Of a stretch of DNA of 64,000 nt, positions 1 to 8,927 are shown piece by piece (positions within the stretch are counted from its first letter, which is position 1; every line of letters begins with the position of its first letter). A program made the position numbers and the translations under genes. This DNA is from Rhizobium leguminosarum (GTDB taxonomy: Bacteria; Pseudomonadota; Alphaproteobacteria; Rhizobiales; Rhizobiaceae), in the NCBI RefSeq assembly GCF_004123835.1, contig NZ_MZMU01000010.1, positions 431,498 through 495,497 on the forward strand, written 5' to 3'. The notes under the pieces were generated by a model that made no database searches, was not told the DNA's origin, and saw only the letters and a list, made by a program, of their open reading frames with translations.

Positions 1-2
1 GC

Positions 3-134
3 TATCTCGATGGCTGGCTCAGGGTTCTCGGCCACGACAAGCGCGCCATCTTTTCGGCGGCAGCGCATGCGCAACGGGCCGTCGACTACCTCCATTCGTT
101 GCAGCCGGACCTCAACGAGGAGGAGGCGGCGTGA
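3..134 (+). CDS. ArdC-like antirestriction protein, C-terminal end (partial)
   Basis: This is an open frame entering from the left edge and ending at a TGA at 132-134, giving 43 residues. It reads YLDGWLRVLGHDKRAIF, then AAAHAQRAVDYLH, and ends in acidic EEEAA. This resembles the end of ArdC-type zincin metallopeptidase/ssDNA-binding proteins, where a WL..L..DK..IF.AA..AQ.A..YL pattern closes the protein. ArdC proteins are carried by plasmids and other mobile DNA and counter host restriction. The start and catalytic motif lie outside the window, so activity cannot be judged. The call rests on this tail only. Confidence 0.75.
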   Translation, partial: YLDGWLRVLGHDKRAIFSAAAHAQRAVDYLHSLQPDLNEEEAA

Positions 135-242
135 GCCGTCTTTTCCTCAGCCATATGAGAGACGCGGATCACCGCGCGGCCCGATAGCCTGGCGAGCGCT
201 TCTTGGGGAAAAGCGTTAGGACGGCGCATCCTCCCTGCAGGC

Positions 243-1055
243 TTACGTCGCCACGCTGAAATCAGCAGCAAGCACCGCGTCCTTCAGCGCCCGCGAATAC
301 GGATGCTGCGGATCATCCAACACGGCCCTGGCCCGTCCTCGCTCGACGATTTCGCCTTTACGCATGATGATGATGTTGTCGCTGATGTAATAGGCGGTGG
401 CGAGGTCGTGGGTGATGTAGACGATGGAAAGACCGAGCTCGTTTTTCAGACGGCCAAAGAGGTTGACGATGGCCATGCGCAGTGATGCATCGACCATGGA
501 GACCGGTTCGTCGGCCACTAGCAGGCGGGGTTGCGGGATCAGTGCGCGGGCGATGGCGACGCGCTGAAGCTGGCCGCCCGACAATTCGTGGGGAAACCGG
601 CCTTTCACCTCTTCAAGGGTCAGGCCGACATGGACGAGCGCGGCATCCGCCATCTTCTCCGCCTGCTGCCGGTCCGGTCGTTTTCCCGAGAACGAAAAAT
701 TGCGGGCGGTCTCGAAGAGATAACGATCGACACGTTTCAGCGGATTGAAGGCTTCGAAGGGGTTCTGCAGAACCGGCTGCACCTCTTTCATGAAAGCCTT
801 GCGTTCGGATCGGCTATGGACGGCGACGGTCCTGCCGCTGAATTCAAGCTCGCCTTCCGTTGGTTCGGTCTGGCCGAGGATCATGGCCGCGATCGTCGAT
901 TTTCCCGAGCCGGATTCTCCGACGATCGAGAGGATCTCCGGCTCCGCGCCCAGTTCGAAGCTGACGTCCTTGACCGCCGTGATCAGGCGCCGGCCGAGCA
1001 TGCCGCCTTGGCGATAGACTTTCGTGACATGCGAGAGGCTAAGAAGAGCGCTCAA
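243..1055 (-). CDS. ABC transporter ATP-binding protein, oligopeptide type (DppF/OppF-like)
   Basis: This is the second ATPase of a five-component uptake system of the oligopeptide/oligosaccharide family; it powers import at the inner membrane. The Walker A GESGSGKST, signature ELSGGQLQRVAIARAL, Walker B LLVADEP and switch histidine YITHD are all visible. The family C-terminal segment is short, ending soon after DDPQHPYSRAL. I chose the TTG at 1055, which overlaps the TGA of the upstream ATPase gene (TTGA) and gives 270 residues beginning SALLSLSHVTKVY. An ATG at 1082 in the same frame is possible but would overlap the upstream gene by 31 bases. It is the last gene of the minus-strand operon starting at 7633. 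Confidence 0.88.
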   Translation of the reverse strand: MSALLSLSHVTKVYRQGGMLGRRLITAVKDVSFELGAEPEILSIVGESGSGKSTIAAMILGQTEPTEGELEFSGRTVAVHSRSERKAFMKEVQPVLQNPFEAFNPLKRVDRYLFETARNFSFSGKRPDRQQAEKMADAALVHVGLTLEEVKGRFPHELSGGQLQRVAIARALIPQPRLLVADEPVSMVDASLRMAIVNLFGRLKNELGLSIVYITHDLATAYYISDNIIIMRKGEIVERGRARAVLDDPQHPYSRALKDAVLAADFSVAT

Positions 1056-2041
1056 ACCTGATCTCCCGTAACGGCAAAACACGCCACGCGCCGCTGCGGC
1101 TCGACGGTGACGAGCGGCGGAACCTTCTGCGAGCAGATCTCCATGCGCTTCGGACAGCGCGGGTGAAACCGGCAGCCTTCCGGCGGCATGGCGAGGTTCG
1201 GCGGACGCCCCTCCAGCGAAGGGCGGGACGTCGCATCGCCGATGCGCGGCAGGCTGCCGACGAGGTGCTGCGTATAGGGGTGGAGTGGCATGTTGAAGAG
1301 TTTGGCGGTCGGCGCTTCTTCGACAAGACGACCGGCATAGACAATGCCGATGCGGTCGGAGACCGTCGCGTGAACTCCCATATCATGGGTGACGAACAGG
1401 AAGGACGAGCCCATCTCGCGCTGGATTTCGCGGATCATCGACAGCACGTCGCGCTGAACGATGACGTCGAGCGCGGTCGTCGGTTCGTCGGCGATGATGA
1501 ATTCCGGAGTCAGGATCGTCGCCAGTGCAATGGTCATGCGCTGGCGCATGCCGCCTGACAGTTCGTGGGGATAGGCGTCGAGCAGATGCGGATCTAGCTT
1601 CAGCCGCTGCAGATGGGTGGCGACCCTTTCGAAAAACTCGCTGTTGCCGACTTTCATGTGGCGAAAGGCGAAATCGGTGAAGGAATGACGGATCCGGCGC
1701 ACCGGATTGAGCACATTCATCGAACCCTGCATGATATAGGACAGATGCCGCCAGCGCAGCGCCAGGCGCTCTTCCGGCTTCATCGCGTAGATATCCTGGG
1801 TGCCGCCGTCGAAATGGAATGTCACCTTTCCCGACACGACCCTCAGCGGCGGCCGGATCGCGCCGGCGATGGTCTTGATCAAGGTCGTCTTGCCGCTGCT
1901 CGATTCACCGGCAACGCCATAGACCTCGCCGCGGGCAATGGTCAGGCTGATATCGTCGACGGCGCGCACCTCGCGATCGACGCCGTAGAGGAAGGCACGG
2001 TAATAGGCTTTCAGATTCTCGATTTCGACCAAAGGATCCAT
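1052..2041 (-). CDS. ABC transporter ATP-binding protein, oligopeptide type (DppD/OppD-like)
   Basis: The first ATPase of the importer has 329 residues. It shows Walker A GESSSGKTT, signature ELSGGMRQRMTIALA, Walker B FIIADEPTTALD and the H-loop FVTHD. The C-terminal tail has the oligopeptide-ABC motif, with P.GCRFHPRCP and later cysteines; in related NTPases this region binds an iron-sulfur cluster. The N-terminus MDPLVEIENLKAYY is normal for the family. The start codon is 1 base from the stop of the permease gene upstream, and the stop overlaps the next ATPase gene, so the genes are very likely translationally coupled. Confidence 0.9.
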   Translation of the reverse strand: MDPLVEIENLKAYYRAFLYGVDREVRAVDDISLTIARGEVYGVAGESSSGKTTLIKTIAGAIRPPLRVVSGKVTFHFDGGTQDIYAMKPEERLALRWRHLSYIMQGSMNVLNPVRRIRHSFTDFAFRHMKVGNSEFFERVATHLQRLKLDPHLLDAYPHELSGGMRQRMTIALATILTPEFIIADEPTTALDVIVQRDVLSMIREIQREMGSSFLFVTHDMGVHATVSDRIGIVYAGRLVEEAPTAKLFNMPLHPYTQHLVGSLPRIGDATSRPSLEGRPPNLAMPPEGCRFHPRCPKRMEICSQKVPPLVTVEPQRRVACFAVTGDQV

Positions 2042-2042
2042 A

Positions 2043-2900
2043 CTAATTTCCCATCCGGTTCAGCCGGCTGCGCGGATCATTGTATTCGTTCATCGACATG
2101 GACAGCAGGAAGAGCGCCAGGAAGAGGACGACGATGACGGCGACGGGGGCGGCCACCCACCACCATATGCCTGATATCAGCGCCGAATGGGCATTGGCCC
2201 AATAGATCATCATGCCCATGGTCGGCGTCTCGATATCGGTGAAGCCCAGCACCGACAGGGTGATCTCCATGCCGATCGACCAGATCATGTTGTTCATCGT
2301 GGTGGCAAAGACGATCGGCAGAACATAGGGCAGGTGCTCCTCGACGAGGATCTTGCGCATGCTCATGCCCGAATAGACGCTCTGGGTGGTGAAGGATCTC
2401 GTCTTCAGGCTGATCGCCACCGAACGGATGAGGCGTGCATCATAGGACCAGCCGAGCGAGGCCATGATGACGATCAGTACCGTCCAGGTCATGCTGTCCT
2501 TCAGCACGAAGTAGAACAGGATCAGCAGCGGAAATTGCGGGATGACCATGACGCTGTCGTTGATGGCCATCAGCACCCGGTCGACTGCGCCGCCGGCATA
2601 ACCGGCGACGAGGCCGACGACCAGCGAGATGATGCGTGAAATGAAGGCGACGCCGATGCCGAAAAACAGGGTGTTGCGAAGCGCGGTCGTCAGCTGCCAG
2701 AAAACGTCCTGGCCGCGCGATGTCGTGCCGAGCCAATATTCGCCATCCGGCGGCATGTCGGGCGGCAGAAGATAGATGTCGGTCGCGCTGTAAGGCGAGA
2801 AATAGGACACCACTATCAAGCCAACGATGACGGCAAAGAGCAGCAGGCCGCTGAGGAATTCCATATTCTGGCGCGCGAGGTCGCGGACGATCGTAAACAT
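2043..2900 (-). CDS. ABC transporter permease, DppC-like
   Basis: An inner-membrane permease subunit of 285 residues. A hydrophobic segment at about 17-37 is followed by a periplasmic stretch (YWLGTTSRGQDVFWQL) characteristic of DppC/OppC proteins, then five further membrane spans. The EAA-type cytoplasmic loop that contacts the ATPase falls near VEEHLPYVLP. It lies 3 bases downstream of the other permease gene and 1 base upstream of the first ATPase gene. The substrate is inferred from the operon partner arabinofuranosidase to be an arabinose-containing oligosaccharide; the permease sequence itself does not show this. Confidence 0.9.
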   Translation of the reverse strand: MFTIVRDLARQNMEFLSGLLLFAVIVGLIVVSYFSPYSATDIYLLPPDMPPDGEYWLGTTSRGQDVFWQLTTALRNTLFFGIGVAFISRIISLVVGLVAGYAGGAVDRVLMAINDSVMVIPQFPLLILFYFVLKDSMTWTVLIVIMASLGWSYDARLIRSVAISLKTRSFTTQSVYSGMSMRKILVEEHLPYVLPIVFATTMNNMIWSIGMEITLSVLGFTDIETPTMGMMIYWANAHSALISGIWWWVAAPVAVIVVLFLALFLLSMSMNEYNDPRSRLNRMGN

Positions 2901-2903
2901 GCT

Positions 2904-3908
2904 CTATTCCACCTTGATGCGCGGATCGATCAGCGGGCTCAGAATGTCGATGATGAACACCGCGGCGGCGACGCCGACGATCGACAATGCGCTGAGGCCG
3001 AGCACCAGGCTGTAGTCGCCGGCATGCACCGCTTCGATCAGCAGGTTGCCGATGCCCGGATAGCCGAAGACGATTTCGGTGATGACCGTGCCGTTGAAGA
3101 TCGCGCCGAGCGACATGGCAAGCCCGGTGAACTGCGGCACCATGGCATTGCGGGCGATATAGGAGCGCAGAATCTTTCGCTTCGGAACGCCGCCGAGCTC
3201 GGCGAAGACGACGTAATCCTCGGTGATGATGTTGGAAACGAGCGCGCGCATCCCGATCAGCCAGCTGCCGGCGCCGACCATGATCAGCGACAGGGCCGGC
3301 AGGATCGAGTGTTTCAGGATATCGAGGACGAGGGCAAAGGAGAGGTCCAGATTGGCATTCATCTCGTAACCGCCATTGATCGGCAGCACCGGCCAGAGAT
3401 AGCCGAACACAATCAGAAGCACGAAGGCCAGAATGTAATAGGGAATGGGAAGCAGGGCGATGAAGACGAGGCTAACGGCTTTCAGCACCATGTCCTTGCG
3501 GTAATAGCCGGCGAGCGCGCCGATCGCATTGCCGAGTACGAAGGTGATGAGCGTCGACACCGTCATCAGCCCGATGGTCCAGGGCAGGGACCGCAGGATG
3601 ATGGTGGAAACGGGCGTGGGAAAAGCCGAGAGCGAGGGACCGAGATCACCGGTCGCAAGCCGCAGCCAGAAATTCAGGTATTGCTGCCAGATCGAGCCCT
3701 CCATGCCGTAAAGCTCGCGAAGTGACTGGCGCATCAGTTCGATCGCATTCGGATCGGATTGCCCCATCTGGGTGATGGCGCCTATGCTTTCTTCGACCGG
3801 ATCGATCGGGGTCAGGTGGGTGACGAAGAATGTGATGGTCACGCCAAGGAATACGACTAGCAGAAACTGACCGAACCGCTTCAGCACAAAGATCAGATAG
3901 GACGTCAT
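2904..3908 (-). CDS. ABC transporter permease, DppB-like
   Basis: An inner-membrane permease subunit of 334 residues. The N-terminal span (FGQFLLVVFLGVTITFFVTHLTP) and following periplasmic region are typical of DppB/OppB proteins. The inner-membrane loop ELGGVPKRKILRSYIARNAMVPQ matches the family coupling helix, and the C-terminus has the usual G.P.IG.L...A...DY pattern. It follows the binding-protein gene after 113 bases that contain a stable stem-loop, and precedes the DppC-like gene by 3 bases. Confidence 0.9.
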   Translation of the reverse strand: MTSYLIFVLKRFGQFLLVVFLGVTITFFVTHLTPIDPVEESIGAITQMGQSDPNAIELMRQSLRELYGMEGSIWQQYLNFWLRLATGDLGPSLSAFPTPVSTIILRSLPWTIGLMTVSTLITFVLGNAIGALAGYYRKDMVLKAVSLVFIALLPIPYYILAFVLLIVFGYLWPVLPINGGYEMNANLDLSFALVLDILKHSILPALSLIMVGAGSWLIGMRALVSNIITEDYVVFAELGGVPKRKILRSYIARNAMVPQFTGLAMSLGAIFNGTVITEIVFGYPGIGNLLIEAVHAGDYSLVLGLSALSIVGVAAAVFIIDILSPLIDPRIKVE

Positions 3909-3986
3909 AGGGCGGTGGTTCCTCTCTGGTTCCCTTCATCAAGTGGAAAGGATCGACGGACATGCCACATGCCCGTCGATTAGGGG

Positions 3987-4011
3987 GCCGGCGCGCAACA
4001 CTCGCGCCGGC
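3987..4011 (-). other. Stem-loop between binding-protein and permease genes
   Basis: A perfect 9-base inverted repeat (GCCGGCGCG / CGCGCCGGC, 7-base loop) starts 11 bases after the stop of the substrate-binding protein. No T-run follows on the minus strand, so it is not a classical terminator. In many binding-protein operons such hairpins protect the upstream mRNA and allow the binding protein to be made in excess. That role here is inference. Confidence 0.55.
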
Positions 4012-4021
4012 GTTGGGAGGA

Positions 4022-5926
4022 TTATTTCGGTTGTGCCGGCTTCAGCTTGACCATCATCAGCCTGGAGTTGGCCCAATTCGGCACCGGATCGGTATAGGGA
4101 TCGGCGATCGTCGGATAACCGGTCCAATAGGTCGTATCCATCGAGGTGAAGACGTTATACGACATCAGCGGGATCGTCGGCATTTCGCGGGCGACCAGCT
4201 TCAGATAATCCTTGCCGAGCTCGACGCCCTTGGGGTCGTCGGCGCTGATGCCGCGAATGCTTTCGATGATCTTATCGAGCTCCGGATTGCTCCAGCGCTG
4301 CCAGTTGCGCGGCGGCTGATTGTCACCCTTCTTGGCCACGAACTGCGAATGCCAGCTATCCAGGAAAAACGACAGGTCGGGGTCGCCGCCCCAGGTTTCG
4401 ACGCTCCAGGCGATCGCCACCTGGAAATCGCCGGGCTGGAGTGCCACCTGCCAAAGTTTCGCGGCCGGCACGGCTTTGGCGTCGATGCCGAATGCAGCCC
4501 ACTGCTGTGCGATCAGGGTGCCTGCCCGGGTGAAGACCGAGCGCGTGTCGCCTTCCACCGTCATCCGGATCTTGAAGGGCTGTCCATCAGGGGTCAGCCA
4601 TTTGCCGCCAGATTTCTTGAAGCCTGCCTTCTCCAGCAGTTCGCCGGCAGCCTTCGGATCCGGTTTCCACCAGCCATAGCCGAAGGCACCGCTGATTGCC
4701 TGCGAGTCGGTCGGGATCTGGTCCTTGAACTTCGGCTGCTTGCGCAGGATATCGGCGATCTGTTGCCCGACCGTCGGGTCATAAGGCTTGATCTTGCTCT
4801 TGCCGGTATCGATCTCGAAATTCTTCAGCCAATCCTGCATCGGCGCCTGATAGTCCTTCATCGTGGCCGCCGTCGGCGGCACGCCGAGCGCCGACAGCGT
4901 CGCAGCGCCGCGGTAGCTCGCCATGTCAACAGCCTTGATGTCGATCAGCAGGGCAAGCGCCCAGCGTACATCGGCGTTGTCGAAGGGTGGATTCTGGGTG
5001 TTGAAGATCACCGCCGGAAGCGTCGGATCCGGATGGGCGAATGGGAAGCCCGGGAACCAGGTCTCGATCGACTTCGATTTTTCCTTCAGCGTGAACATGC
5101 CCTCAGGCGTGTTGTCGTGAATGATGTCGAGATTATGCTCGAGCTGAGCGATGGTGCGTTTATCCGGCGGGCCGGGATCGGTATAGGTCACGTATTTCGG
5201 GGCCGGCTCGCCGAAGCGGGCAAGCGAGGTCCGCTGCCAGTCGTCACGCTTCTCCCAGGTATACCATTTGCCCTGGGGATCGTAGGACTTGAGCTTGTAG
5301 GCGCCGAGCGAAACGGGATTGGCGAAATCATAACGAAGCGGATCTTCGACTTTCTCGAAGACGTGCTTGGGCATGATCCAGGCGCCGTTCCAGCGCACGG
5401 TGAAGATGGCGTGGAAGCGCGAATTGGGCTTCTTCAGCTTGAACACGACAGTCGAGGGATCGGTCGCCTCGACGCTTGCCACCTGCACCGAGAAGGCAGC
5501 ACTCCAGATCATGCCGGGGTGATCCATCTGCGTCTTGACGGTATAGACCACGTCGTCTGCCGTGAACTCCACGCCGTCGCTCCAGAAGAGCCCCTTGCGC
5601 AGTTTCACGGTCATCTCGGTGAAGTCGGCATTATATTGCGGCTTGTCGGCAGCCAGCGAATTGTCCCAGGTCGCGCCGCCAAGTCCTTGTTCGGGGTCGA
5701 TATACCAGAGCGTATCCATGGTCAGTTGCTGCAGGCCGGTCGATACGCCGCCGCCGCCATTGACCCAGATGTTGAACCAGCCGGGATTTTTGATCGTCCC
5801 TTCCGGATTTTCGACGATGAGCGTCTCCTTGCGCGGCAAGGAGGTGTAGTCATCGGCCTTGGCCGTCGCTGTCAGGCCGAGTGCGGCCAGCGCGACGCCA
5901 AATGCGAGCCTCTTCCACTGTTGCAT
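4022..5926 (-). CDS. ABC transporter substrate-binding protein, family 5 (oligopeptide/oligosaccharide type)
   Basis: A periplasmic binding protein of 634 residues, at the large end of the family. I chose the ATG at 5926 because an AGGGAGGAG ribosome site lies just before it and the protein then opens with a clean signal peptide (MQQWKRLAFGVALAALGLTATAKA, cleavage near AKA-DDY). SBP family 5 hallmarks include an early DTLWYIDP region, LRKGLFWSDGVEFTADDVVYT, and a late DPDLSFFLDSW stretch. The nearest neighbour upstream is a GH51 arabinofuranosidase, so arabino-oligosaccharides are the likely ligand. Some close relatives bind plant-derived sugars rather than peptides. Confidence 0.88.
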   Translation of the reverse strand: MQQWKRLAFGVALAALGLTATAKADDYTSLPRKETLIVENPEGTIKNPGWFNIWVNGGGGVSTGLQQLTMDTLWYIDPEQGLGGATWDNSLAADKPQYNADFTEMTVKLRKGLFWSDGVEFTADDVVYTVKTQMDHPGMIWSAAFSVQVASVEATDPSTVVFKLKKPNSRFHAIFTVRWNGAWIMPKHVFEKVEDPLRYDFANPVSLGAYKLKSYDPQGKWYTWEKRDDWQRTSLARFGEPAPKYVTYTDPGPPDKRTIAQLEHNLDIIHDNTPEGMFTLKEKSKSIETWFPGFPFAHPDPTLPAVIFNTQNPPFDNADVRWALALLIDIKAVDMASYRGAATLSALGVPPTAATMKDYQAPMQDWLKNFEIDTGKSKIKPYDPTVGQQIADILRKQPKFKDQIPTDSQAISGAFGYGWWKPDPKAAGELLEKAGFKKSGGKWLTPDGQPFKIRMTVEGDTRSVFTRAGTLIAQQWAAFGIDAKAVPAAKLWQVALQPGDFQVAIAWSVETWGGDPDLSFFLDSWHSQFVAKKGDNQPPRNWQRWSNPELDKIIESIRGISADDPKGVELGKDYLKLVAREMPTIPLMSYNVFTSMDTTYWTGYPTIADPYTDPVPNWANSRLMMVKLKPAQPK

Positions 5927-6124
5927 GAACTCCTCCCTAGAAAGCGACGATACGGCGGCCGCAAAGGCACGCATGGGCACGTCGCGGTTGTCGGTTCGCA
6001 GAGGCCTCAGGACCTGAACAGTCAGGTCCAGGACCTCGGTGAACCATCCCTCCGGCTCCCTGCCTCCTCGCAGTGAGCCGAAATCTCAGCCGGTGGCCAA
6101 TCGGGGCTTACCCGGCGGTGGCTG

Positions 6125-7633
6125 TCATACCGACAGCCGGATGACGTTGTAGGAGAACGGTTTCAGCGCCGCCCGCAGCCGTCCATCCTCGATCTTTCCA
6201 CTCTCGACATTGACGGGGGCGACCGTTTGCGGCCGCGCTGCCGTGTTGACGGCTTCCAGATCGCCGTGGATCATTTCCACCTGCTCGACCACCCGGGCGC
6301 TTCCGAAGCCTTCCAGCCGCACATCGAGATCGAGCGCCGTGCTCGGATGGCGGTTGACGGCAAAGAAGGTCAGGGTCTTGCCATCCTCGGAATGGACTGC
6401 CGATACGTCGAGATAGGGGACGTCGTTCTCCTCGTCGCTGTCATAGGTCGGGCCATCGACGACCAGCTGCAGTGCCGAGCCGCGGCCATATCTGGAGGCG
6501 TAATAGAACGGGTAATAAATGGTCTGGCGCCAAGCCGCACCGCCGTCCTCGGTCATGATCGGGGCGATGACGTTGACGAGCTGCGCAATGCAGGCGATGC
6601 GCACGCGGTCGGAGCGACGGATGAAGGTGTTCAGGATGCCGCCGACCTGCAGCACGTCCTCGAAATTATAGATGTCTTCCAAGAGATGCGGCGCATCCGG
6701 CCATTCGTCGCGCGCCAGGATCTCCTTGTCCTGCTGGTTGGAATGATACCAGACATTCCATTCGTCGAAGGAAATGCCGATTGTCTTCTTCGAGCGTTTT
6801 TTCGCCTTGATGTAGTCGATCACGCCGCCGATCGTGGTGATGTAGCGGTCGAGCTTCGTCGCGCGGGCGAGATAGTTGAGCGTATTTTTCTCGCGGTTGG
6901 CAAAATACATATGCAGCGAGATATGGTCGGCGCTGTCATAGCACTGCTCGAGGACCTGGGCTTCCCACTCGGGATAGGTCTTCATATCGGAATTGGACGA
7001 GCCGCAGACCACGAGTTCGAGGGACTTGTCGAAGCCGCGCATGGCCTTCGCCGTCTCATCCGCCAGCCGGCCATATTCATAGGCCGACTTGTGACCGACC
7101 TGCCAGGGACCATCCATCTCGTTGCCGAGGCACCACAATTTGACATCGTGCGGATTGGACCAGCCGTGCTTGCGGCGCAGATCCGACCAGTAGGTGCCGC
7201 CAGGATGATTGCAATATTCAAGGAAATTGCGGGCGGCATCCAGGCCGCGTGATCCGAGATTGACGGCAAGCATCGGCTTGGTATTCGCCTTCTTGCACCA
7301 GTCGACGAATTCATTGACGCCGATCTGATTGGCTTCGCGGGTGCGCCAGGCAAGGTCGAGGCGCACTGGGCGTTCCTCACGGGGGCCGACGCCGTCTTCC
7401 CAATTATAGGCCGAAACGAAGTTGCCGCCGGGATAGCGGCAGTATGGCGTGTCGAGCTCACGGACCAGATCGAGGACATCCTGCCGGTATCCGTCCTCAT
7501 CGGCCGTCGGGTGTCCGGGCTCATAAATGCCCCCGTAGATCGCTCTGCCGAGATGCTCGAGAAATGAACTATAGAGCCTGGAGTCAATGGTCGCGATGCG
7601 GAAATCGCGGTGGACAACGACGTTCGTCTTCAA
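6125..7633 (-). CDS. abfA: Alpha-N-arabinofuranosidase, GH51
   Basis: Releases terminal L-arabinofuranose from arabinan or arabinoxylan oligosaccharides; it has no signal peptide, so it acts in the cytoplasm after import. The 502 residues are the usual length for intracellular GH51 enzymes. The acid/base glutamate lies in WCLGNEMDG (about residue 172) and the nucleophile glutamate in ISFDEWNVW (about 292). The N-terminus contains HLGRAIYGGIYEPGHP, typical of the clan, and a C-terminal beta domain is present. It is the first gene of the operon, with the transporter downstream, so uptake and cleavage are co-expressed. A GGGAGGAT ribosome site precedes the ATG. Confidence 0.92.
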   Translation of the reverse strand: MKTNVVVHRDFRIATIDSRLYSSFLEHLGRAIYGGIYEPGHPTADEDGYRQDVLDLVRELDTPYCRYPGGNFVSAYNWEDGVGPREERPVRLDLAWRTREANQIGVNEFVDWCKKANTKPMLAVNLGSRGLDAARNFLEYCNHPGGTYWSDLRRKHGWSNPHDVKLWCLGNEMDGPWQVGHKSAYEYGRLADETAKAMRGFDKSLELVVCGSSNSDMKTYPEWEAQVLEQCYDSADHISLHMYFANREKNTLNYLARATKLDRYITTIGGVIDYIKAKKRSKKTIGISFDEWNVWYHSNQQDKEILARDEWPDAPHLLEDIYNFEDVLQVGGILNTFIRRSDRVRIACIAQLVNVIAPIMTEDGGAAWRQTIYYPFYYASRYGRGSALQLVVDGPTYDSDEENDVPYLDVSAVHSEDGKTLTFFAVNRHPSTALDLDVRLEGFGSARVVEQVEMIHGDLEAVNTAARPQTVAPVNVESGKIEDGRLRAALKPFSYNVIRLSV

Positions 7634-7650
7634 CGGATCCTCCCGTTTAT

Positions 7651-7708
7651 ATATCAGGTATTTTGTTTTCTTGCCTCTAACTTGATATCAGGAATGTTGT
7701 TCTGTCAA
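7651..7708 (-). promoter_or_regulatory. Probable promoter/operator region of the arabinofuranosidase-transporter operon
   Basis: Read on the minus strand, a perfect TTGACA box (plus-strand 7703-7708) lies 70 bases upstream of the arabinofuranosidase start. Downstream of it are two copies of CCTGATAT (plus-strand ATATCAGG at 7651-7658 and 7685-7692), spaced 34 bases apart; the upstream copy lies in the 8-base palindrome TGATATCA. A related TGATGTAT inverted repeat lies upstream of the ArsR-type regulator gene. Regulator binding here is inference from position and half-site similarity. Confidence 0.4.
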
Positions 7709-7843
7709 CTGCGTTGCGGTTTTAATCATACTAATCCGATATGCCGAAAAAGCTGTTTTATTACAAATGTTTGACAGATTTTATCGGTCGTCAAAACTGG
7801 AAAGAAGCGTAATATGTAAATCAAGATTTCCGATTTTGATATT

Positions 7844-8770
7844 TCAGACATGCAGTCGCATGATGATATCGCGTCCGTGATTTCCGAAGCCGCGACCGAA
7901 TATATTCACGCCGCCAGTATGGCCGGCATTCTCCGCGATGCCGACCCGGAGCCGGATGGAGGAATGCTGGGCAAGCGCGAGGTCGCTGAGCGTGACATTC
8001 GAGGCGGCGACACCGTCGATGAAGGTTCCGCGCGTGGAGATACGCCAGGTCTTCATCATACCATATTGCGAGCCCTCGAGCTTCCACCATGCCGGCGTGA
8101 AGGCGCCGCGCTTGTCGCCGTAGTCGCCGGGCGACGTCCAGGTTCCAATGGCCATTCCATTGACCCAGAGGGTTATGTCGGAGGGCCAATCCGGATTGGT
8201 GCCGGGCACTTCCGACGACAACTCCAACGAAAATTCGATGGCGCGGATATCCTTGTTCAACACCTTGGCGTTGTTGGGGAATTTATATTCCACATAGCCC
8301 CTGCCGAACCAGACGAGCCCGGCCTGCATGCGCTGCGGATCCAGAAAATAGTCGGGAACATCGAGAGGGCCGATGACGCTCTCGGTGGAGCAAAGACCAC
8401 ATGGCGCATGGACGTCACAACTGGTGTAGAGCCCGACCGGCATCTCGACTTCGATGATATTGTTGGCCCTTTGGGCGGCACTTTCCTCAAAGCTGATCAG
8501 AATTTCGCTGTAGATCGCCGAGCAGATCTTCTGGTTTCCCTTGCGCGCCTTCGTCAGCTGGGAATCGACCAGCCGGGCGTCTTCCAAAATCTGGATCCCG
8601 GTGGCGACGGTCGATTGAGGAAGAGAAAGAGCACGCGCGATATCGTTGATATTCATCGGCCCTTTGGCGCAGAGCAGCTTGAGCATCTCCAGCCGCGCCG
8701 GCGCCGAAAGCGCGCGTATCGCATCATTATTCTCGCCGGCGGCAATCGTCAAAAACGAGCGTTCCATCAT
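7844..8770 (-). CDS. ArsR-type winged-helix regulator of the arabinose-oligosaccharide operon
   Basis: A 308-residue regulator. Residues about 15-85 form an ArsR-like winged helix (LSAPARLEMLKLLCAKGPMNI, then DIARALSLPQSTVATGIQIL). The remaining 220 residues resemble no metal-binding ArsR tail. They include three cysteines (SCDVHAPCGLC) and a beta-rich region with repeated tryptophans (LWVNGMAIGTWTSPGDYGDKRG), which may sense a sugar ligand. It lies 210 bases upstream of the arabinofuranosidase gene on the same strand. Local regulation of that operon is inferred. Two adjacent ATGs are possible (8770 or 8767). Confidence 0.75.
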   Translation of the reverse strand: MMERSFLTIAAGENNDAIRALSAPARLEMLKLLCAKGPMNINDIARALSLPQSTVATGIQILEDARLVDSQLTKARKGNQKICSAIYSEILISFEESAAQRANNIIEVEMPVGLYTSCDVHAPCGLCSTESVIGPLDVPDYFLDPQRMQAGLVWFGRGYVEYKFPNNAKVLNKDIRAIEFSLELSSEVPGTNPDWPSDITLWVNGMAIGTWTSPGDYGDKRGAFTPAWWKLEGSQYGMMKTWRISTRGTFIDGVAASNVTLSDLALAQHSSIRLRVGIAENAGHTGGVNIFGRGFGNHGRDIIMRLHV

Positions 8771-8792
8771 CCCCCCACCATTTCCGATGAAA

Positions 8793-8821
8793 TGATGTAT
8801 ATCGGATATTATGATACATCA
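8793..8821. promoter_or_regulatory. Inverted repeat upstream of the ArsR-type regulator (candidate autoregulatory operator)
   Basis: A perfect 8-base inverted repeat, TGATGTAT (8793-8800) and ATACATCA (8814-8821), has a 13-base AT-rich spacer. It begins 23 bases upstream of the regulator start codon, where a repressor would block transcription. The half-site shares TGAT(A/G)T with repeats before the arabinofuranosidase gene. Confidence 0.5.
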
Positions 8822-8927
8822 AGTGGGAATGCTTCGACTGTTTTGTAAGATAGCGGCTTGGTTTCAAGCCGCCATGAATGAACGTGAAGCCCTTCCGACT
8901 TCCGATATGACGTTGGTATCTGGAACG

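Noticed and set aside
3962..6076. A 704-codon open frame on the plus strand opposite the family 5 binding protein.
   Set aside because: Pure shadow of the minus-strand gene: third-position GC bias keeps the frame open, no ribosome site, and no family pattern (arginine/glycine-rich).
6227..7252. A 341-codon plus-strand frame opposite the arabinofuranosidase gene.
   Set aside because: Complementary frame of a well-supported GH51 gene with no signals of its own.
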